DNA of 8,267 bases, from NCBI GenBank assembly GCA_902782715.1, contig CACZOG010000246.1, positions 1 through 8,267 of the forward strand. Direction: 5' to 3'. Both the position numbers and the translations under genes were made by a program. The notes below the pieces were generated by a model that saw only the letters and a program-made list of their open reading frames with translations, made no database searches and was not told the origin of the DNA. The stretch is from an uncultured Lachnospiraceae bacterium. Its GTDB lineage: Bacteria; Bacillota; Clostridia; Lachnospirales; Lachnospiraceae. Below are positions 5,448 to 8,267 of the stretch, in pieces (position 1 is the stretch's first letter; every line of letters begins with the position of its first letter).

Positions 5448-6494
5448 TTAGCAAAGTTTATCCAATGAAGGAGGATCGTTGGAAACCTTCATTGCTTCTT
5501 CCTTGGTAACGTATCCACGACGTACAAGTGAAGCAAGGTCATCATTAAGAAGGTGCATACCCTGTGCACGACCACCCTGGATCGAAGAAGGAATCTGAAT
5601 TGTCTTCTTCTCACGGATGAGGTTGCCGATAGCTGCGTTAGCAACCATGACTTCTGTTGCAACGTGACGTCCGTTTCCGTCTGCTGCGGGAAGAAGTGTC
5701 TGTGTGATGACACCACGGATAACGTTGGAGAACTGAGTTCTGATCTGATCCTGTCCTTCAAGAGGAGTAGCATCGATGATACGTTCTACAGTCTGTGCTG
5801 CAGATGTTGTATGAAGTGTTGAAAGAACGAGGTGTCCGGTTTCGGCAGCGGTAATGGCTGCGGAAATTGTTTCGAAGTCACGCATTTCACCTACGAGGAT
5901 GATATCCGGGTCTTCACGAAGTGCGGAACGAAGAGCTGTAGCGAAGCTTGTTACGTCCTTTCCAACTTCTCTCTGGTGGATCATGGCTTTGTTATGAGGA
6001 TATACGTATTCGATAGGATCCTCGATGGTCATGATATGTCTTGATGTGGTCTGGTTGATATAGTCTACCATTGAAGCAAGTGTTGTTGACTTACCTGAAC
6101 CTGTAGGTCCTGTTACAAGAACGAGACCTCTGGGCATCTCTGCTAAATCTCTTACTACAGGAGGAAGACCAAGTTCCTCAAATGTAGGAATGTACTGATT
6201 CAAAAGACGAATACTTGCTGCAAGGTTGTTTCTCTGATGATAAATGTTTGCTCTGATACGGGTGCCGTCCCAAAGCATACATCCTACGTCGAGATCCTGT
6301 CCTCTTGAAACTTTCTCTACCTGCTCCTGATCAAGGAATGAGAATATCATGTTTCTGGATTCCTCAGCCGTAGGTGAAGGCTCAAGTATCTCAAGTGCTC
6401 CGTATCTACGAATGGCAAGGTTTGTACCTACCGTGATGTGTATATCGGAACATTTATTCTGTTTCGCATATTCCACGAGCTCTTCAAAATTCAT
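5448..6494 (-). CDS. pilT: Type IV pilus retraction ATPase PilT
   Basis: PilT is a cytoplasmic hexameric secretion ATPase that depolymerises type IV pili, giving twitching motility and affecting adhesion and DNA uptake. At 348 residues it matches the usual PilT length. Visible in order: the N-terminal domain with CSDIHITVG (15-23), Walker A GPTGSGKST (129-137), Asp box TIEDPIEY (156-163), Walker B DPDIILVGEMRD (195-206, E203), His box ending STLHT (225-229), and AIGNLIRE (288-295). The last is the PilT retraction motif AIRNLIRE with Gly for the first Arg, which separates it from the assembly ATPase PilB. It lacks the PilB N-terminal domain and zinc-binding cysteines. GGGAGG lies about 9 bases before the ATG. 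No pilin, pilB, pilC or prepilin peptidase lies in the window, so its pilus must be encoded elsewhere. Codon choice by eye is closer to rplQ than to the ecf genes. Confidence 0.95.
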   Translation of the reverse strand: MNFEELVEYAKQNKCSDIHITVGTNLAIRRYGALEILEPSPTAEESRNMIFSFLDQEQVEKVSRGQDLDVGCMLWDGTRIRANIYHQRNNLAASIRLLNQYIPTFEELGLPPVVRDLAEMPRGLVLVTGPTGSGKSTTLASMVDYINQTTSRHIMTIEDPIEYVYPHNKAMIHQREVGKDVTSFATALRSALREDPDIILVGEMRDFETISAAITAAETGHLVLSTLHTTSAAQTVERIIDATPLEGQDQIRTQFSNVIRGVITQTLLPAADGNGRHVATEVMVANAAIGNLIREKKTIQIPSSIQGGRAQGMHLLNDDLASLVRRGYVTKEEAMKVSNDPPSLDKLC

Positions 6495-6534
6495 CTAAAT
6501 TTTCCTCCCCTAAATAATTATTATGGTTTTTGAT

Positions 6535-6586
6535 AAAAAAAACTCCCTATTCACGATTATACCTTATTTTATCGTGAATAGGAAGT
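6535..6586 (-). terminator. Intrinsic terminator of the rpoA-rplQ operon
   Basis: On the minus strand ACTTCCTATTCACGAT (6586 to 6571) pairs with ATCGTGAATAGGGAGT (6557 to 6542), giving a 16-base-pair stem with a single G-T wobble and a 13-base loop. A run of T follows directly (6541 to 6535, plus the last stem base). It begins 20 bases after the rplQ stop codon. On the plus strand no U-tract follows, so it acts in one direction. It should insulate pilT from the ribosomal operon unless there is read-through. Confidence 0.95.
6556..6584 (-). promoter_or_regulatory. Possible sigma-A promoter for pilT inside the rplQ terminator
   Basis: A perfect TATAAT lies on the minus strand at 6561 to 6556, across the loop and 3' arm of the terminator hairpin. 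Seventeen bases upstream is TTCCTA (6584 to 6579), which matches only three of six -35 consensus bases. Transcription would start near 6549, about 55 bases before the pilT ATG, so the transcript would carry only the terminator's 3' arm and escape it. The weak -35 makes this tentative; AT-rich loops can give TATAAT by chance. No other promoter candidate is visible in the 112-base gap. Confidence 0.4.
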
Positions 6587-6606
6587 CTGAAATACTAAAA
6601 TTTTTA

Positions 6607-7143
6607 TTAAACTAATTCGATGATAACCATCATTGCAGCGTCACCCTTACGAGGTCCGACTTTAATGATTCTTGTGTATCCACCCTTACGGTCTGCGTAC
6701 TTGGGTGCGAGTTCATCGAAAACCTTTGCAACCATGTCGATCTTCTTTGTAGCGCGCTTCTTGCCTGCATTGTCTGAAGGAACGCTGACTACGGGCTGCA
6801 ACACTTTGAGCATCTGACGACGAGCATGTAATCTTGCAGGGTTGTCCTTCTTGATCTCTTTCTCAACTTCGTCATAAACGGTAACTTTCTTGCCGTCTTT
6901 AACTTCTTTTACTCTCTTGCCGTCTTTGTCTTTACGAGCAACTTTAGCCTGAACCTTTACAAGTTCATAGTCGTCTTTTTCTTTAACGCCGAGAGCGATG
7001 ATGCTTTCTGCGATCTTACGGATCTCTTTAGCCTTAGCTTCTGTTGTCTCAATCTTTCCGTAGTATAAAAGTGCTGTTACCTGGTTGCGAAGAAGTGCCT
7101 TTCTCTGGTCACTTGTTCTGCTTAATTTTCTGTACTTTGCCAT
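6607..7143 (-). CDS. rplQ: 50S ribosomal protein L17, long form with internal insertion
   Basis: L17 is a 50S subunit protein located near the peptide exit tunnel. The N-terminal part (1-55) carries the family pattern YRKLSRTSDQRKALLRNQ and GKIETTEAKAKEIRKIAE. The C-terminal part has ARLHARRQMLKVL (103-115), then FDELAPKYADRKGGYTRI (142-159) and a closing RKGDAA...IELV. The product is 178 residues, against roughly 110-130 for most bacterial L17 proteins. The extra length is a lysine- and acid-rich segment at about 56-101 (KVARKDKDGKRVKEVKDGKK and following), inserted in frame between the two conserved halves. I recall similar long forms in Lachnospiraceae, so it is probably lineage-specific rather than an error. 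AAGGAG lies 9 bases before the ATG. The gene is followed by a strong terminator. Confidence 0.97.
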   Translation of the reverse strand: MAKYRKLSRTSDQRKALLRNQVTALLYYGKIETTEAKAKEIRKIAESIIALGVKEKDDYELVKVQAKVARKDKDGKRVKEVKDGKKVTVYDEVEKEIKKDNPARLHARRQMLKVLQPVVSVPSDNAGKKRATKKIDMVAKVFDELAPKYADRKGGYTRIIKVGPRKGDAAMMVIIELV

Positions 7144-7261
7144 TTTAAAATCTCCTTTTCTTAACCTGGAGTCCGCTTAGACGCCCTTGGTCTTACTCTA
7201 TGCGAACATGCTCCATTTCAGAGTTACCTGCGTGCTTTTCAGTCTTACCGCAATTTATATC
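7144..7261 (-). other. rpoA-rplQ intercistronic spacer with weak potential hairpin
   Basis: This 118-base spacer holds no ORF, no T-tract terminator and no convincing promoter. It ends in a good ribosome binding site for rplQ (AAGGAG, 9 bases before the ATG). On the transcript strand, ACTCT and AGAGT (outer arms at + 7220-7224 and 7195-7199) can pair around an inner ATG-TTCG-CAT hairpin (7200-7209), with a 10-base bulge on one side. The structure is weak. Most likely it is a plain spacer in one mRNA; a control role for L17 is only possible. Confidence 0.35.
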
Positions 7262-8224
7262 TTAATCTTCGCTGTCTCTTAAGTGAAGATCGAGATCTTT
7301 TAATTTCTGAAGAACCTCATCGAGGGACTTGCGTCCGAGGTTACGAACCTTCATCATTTCGTCGGGAGTCTTGCTTACAAGTTCTTCAACGGTATTGATG
7401 TTTGCTCTCTTCAAGCAGTTGAATGAACGAACTGACAATTCAAGTTCTTCGATGCTCATTTCAAGCACTTTTTCCTTGTTGTCTTCTTCTCTTTCAACCA
7501 TAACTTCCGCATTCTTAGCGTTCTCAGAAAGATTTACGAACAACTTAAGATGCTCGGAAAGAACCTTTGCTGCAAGTGAAACTGCATCGTCGGGTCCCAA
7601 TGTTCCGTTTGTGTAAACATCCAGTGTAAGTTTGTCGTAATCAGTCATCTGGCCGACACGGGTGTTTTCTACGGTTACGTTTACTCTTTCAACAGGAGTA
7701 AAGATGGAATCGATAGCAATTGTACCAATGGGTGTGGTTTCGTCTTTGTTCTTATCAGAACTTACGTATCCTCTTCCCTTGGTAATTGTAAGATCCATGT
7801 ATAAACCGTTGTTCTTTCCGCTGATGGTCGCAATAACCTGCTCGGGGTTCATTACCTGAACATCATCACTGAAGTGAATGTCCTTTGCACGAACAACGCC
7901 TTCGCCGGAAAAATCGATATATGCTTTTTTGTCTTCATCGGTATCTGAGCTGTCTTTGATAGCAAGGCTCTTGATGTTCATGATGATCTCGGTAACATCT
8001 TCTTTTACACCCTTGATGGATGAAAATTCGTGCTGTACACCGTCGATCTTAACCTTGCTTACAGCTGCTCCGGGTAAAGAAGCAAGCATGATACGTCTAA
8101 GTGAATTGCCTAAAGTAATTCCGTAGCCTCTTTCCAAAGGCTCTACAACGAATCTACCGTACTTATTATCCTCTGAAATTTCAGCAACCTCTATGTTGGG
8201 GTTATCGAAGTCAAATGCTAACAT
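7262..8224 (-). CDS. rpoA: DNA-directed RNA polymerase subunit alpha
   Basis: Full-length alpha subunit, 320 residues, normal for Firmicutes. It dimerises through its N-terminal domain to start core RNA polymerase assembly, and its C-terminal domain contacts UP elements and activators. The N-terminal domain (about 1-235) shows the conserved GYGITLGNSLRRIML block near residues 33-47 and the segment around VQHEFSSIKGVKED (63-76). An acidic linker (about 237-255) leads to the C-terminal domain (about 256-312). There, LSVRSFNCLKR (263-273) and RNLGRKSLDEV (294-304) are the helix-hairpin-helix-type DNA-binding parts; R266, N269 and K299 match the family's DNA-contact positions. The ATG is preceded by AAGGAGGG at 8231-8238 with a 6-base spacer, so the start is secure. 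It lies between rpsD and rplQ as in the usual alpha operon. Confidence 0.98.
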   Translation of the reverse strand: MLAFDFDNPNIEVAEISEDNKYGRFVVEPLERGYGITLGNSLRRIMLASLPGAAVSKVKIDGVQHEFSSIKGVKEDVTEIIMNIKSLAIKDSSDTDEDKKAYIDFSGEGVVRAKDIHFSDDVQVMNPEQVIATISGKNNGLYMDLTITKGRGYVSSDKNKDETTPIGTIAIDSIFTPVERVNVTVENTRVGQMTDYDKLTLDVYTNGTLGPDDAVSLAAKVLSEHLKLFVNLSENAKNAEVMVEREEDNKEKVLEMSIEELELSVRSFNCLKRANINTVEELVSKTPDEMMKVRNLGRKSLDEVLQKLKDLDLHLRDSED

Positions 8225-8252
8225 TTAATACCCTCCTTATCATGCTATACTA

Positions 8253-8267
8253 TTATTTCGAATACAA
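8253..8267 (-). CDS. rpsD: 30S ribosomal protein S4, C-terminal four residues only (partial)
   Basis: Reading the minus strand from the right edge gives Leu-Tyr-Ser-Lys followed by tandem stops TAA and TAG. Bacterial S4 proteins typically end in a sequence close to VELYSK, and rpsD is the gene normally found just upstream of rpoA in Firmicutes, so this is taken as the 3' end of rpsD. S4 binds 16S rRNA early in 30S assembly and in some bacteria represses its own operon. Only 28 bases separate its stop from the rpoA start, which supports co-transcription. The call rests on four residues plus gene order; the rest of the gene is outside the window. Confidence 0.72.
   Translation of the reverse strand: MYSK

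Noticed and set aside
4502..6494. pilT-TraX as part of a conjugative or mobile element
   Set aside because: No transposase, integrase, relaxase, inverted or direct repeat boundary, or tRNA attachment site is visible, and TraX relatives are widespread on Firmicutes chromosomes.
7329..7616. Plus-strand Ser/Thr-rich ORF of 95 codons
   Set aside because: It is the antisense shadow of the rpoA C-terminal region; the serine-rich composition follows from complementing Glu- and Lys-rich codons.

Overview
The window looks like a chromosomal segment of a Clostridia member, most likely Lachnospiraceae. The grounds are the rpsD-rpoA-rplQ order, strong AGGAGG-type ribosome binding sites, and an L17 protein with a long internal insertion that I associate with that family. 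A group II ECF transporter module (EcfA1-EcfA2-EcfT) followed by truA, and an flgM-like gene, also fit a motile Gram-positive anaerobe. Species cannot be named from this sequence. Every supported gene lies on the minus strand, so transcription runs from high to low coordinates.

From right to left: the last four codons of rpsD (8253-8267), rpoA (7262-8224) and rplQ (6607-7143) form the distal end of the alpha ribosomal-protein operon. It closes with a very strong intrinsic terminator (6535-6586). A possible promoter -10 hexamer for the next gene lies inside that terminator. Then come pilT (5448-6494, type IV pilus retraction ATPase) and a TraX-family membrane protein (4502-5407). Two hairpins flank the TraX start codon. 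Next are ecfA1 (3590-4435, TTG start), ecfA2 (2717-3562), ecfT (1855-2688) and truA (1073-1819), closely spaced and probably co-transcribed. In many Firmicutes rplQ is followed directly by ecfA1-ecfA2-ecfT-truA-rplM-rpsI, so pilT and TraX look like an insertion into a conserved array. The rplM-rpsI end is not in the window.

After truA a canonical sigma-A-type promoter (1024-1052) drives an uncharacterised 188-residue protein resembling DUF6935 (424-990), which ends at an intrinsic terminator (352-389). At the left edge is the start of a gene cut by the window (2-160). Its N-terminal 53 residues match the FlgM anti-sigma-28 family, and a sigma-28-like promoter (203-229) precedes it, which agrees with that assignment.

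Most of the window is housekeeping: transcription, translation, tRNA modification and vitamin uptake energising. The less ordinary points are the pilT-TraX pair placed between rplQ and the ecf genes, the regulatory-looking hairpins around the TraX start, the flgM promoter, and the uncharacterised DUF6935-like gene. I see no mobile element, CRISPR array, tRNA or rRNA, and no clear evidence of a wholly new system.
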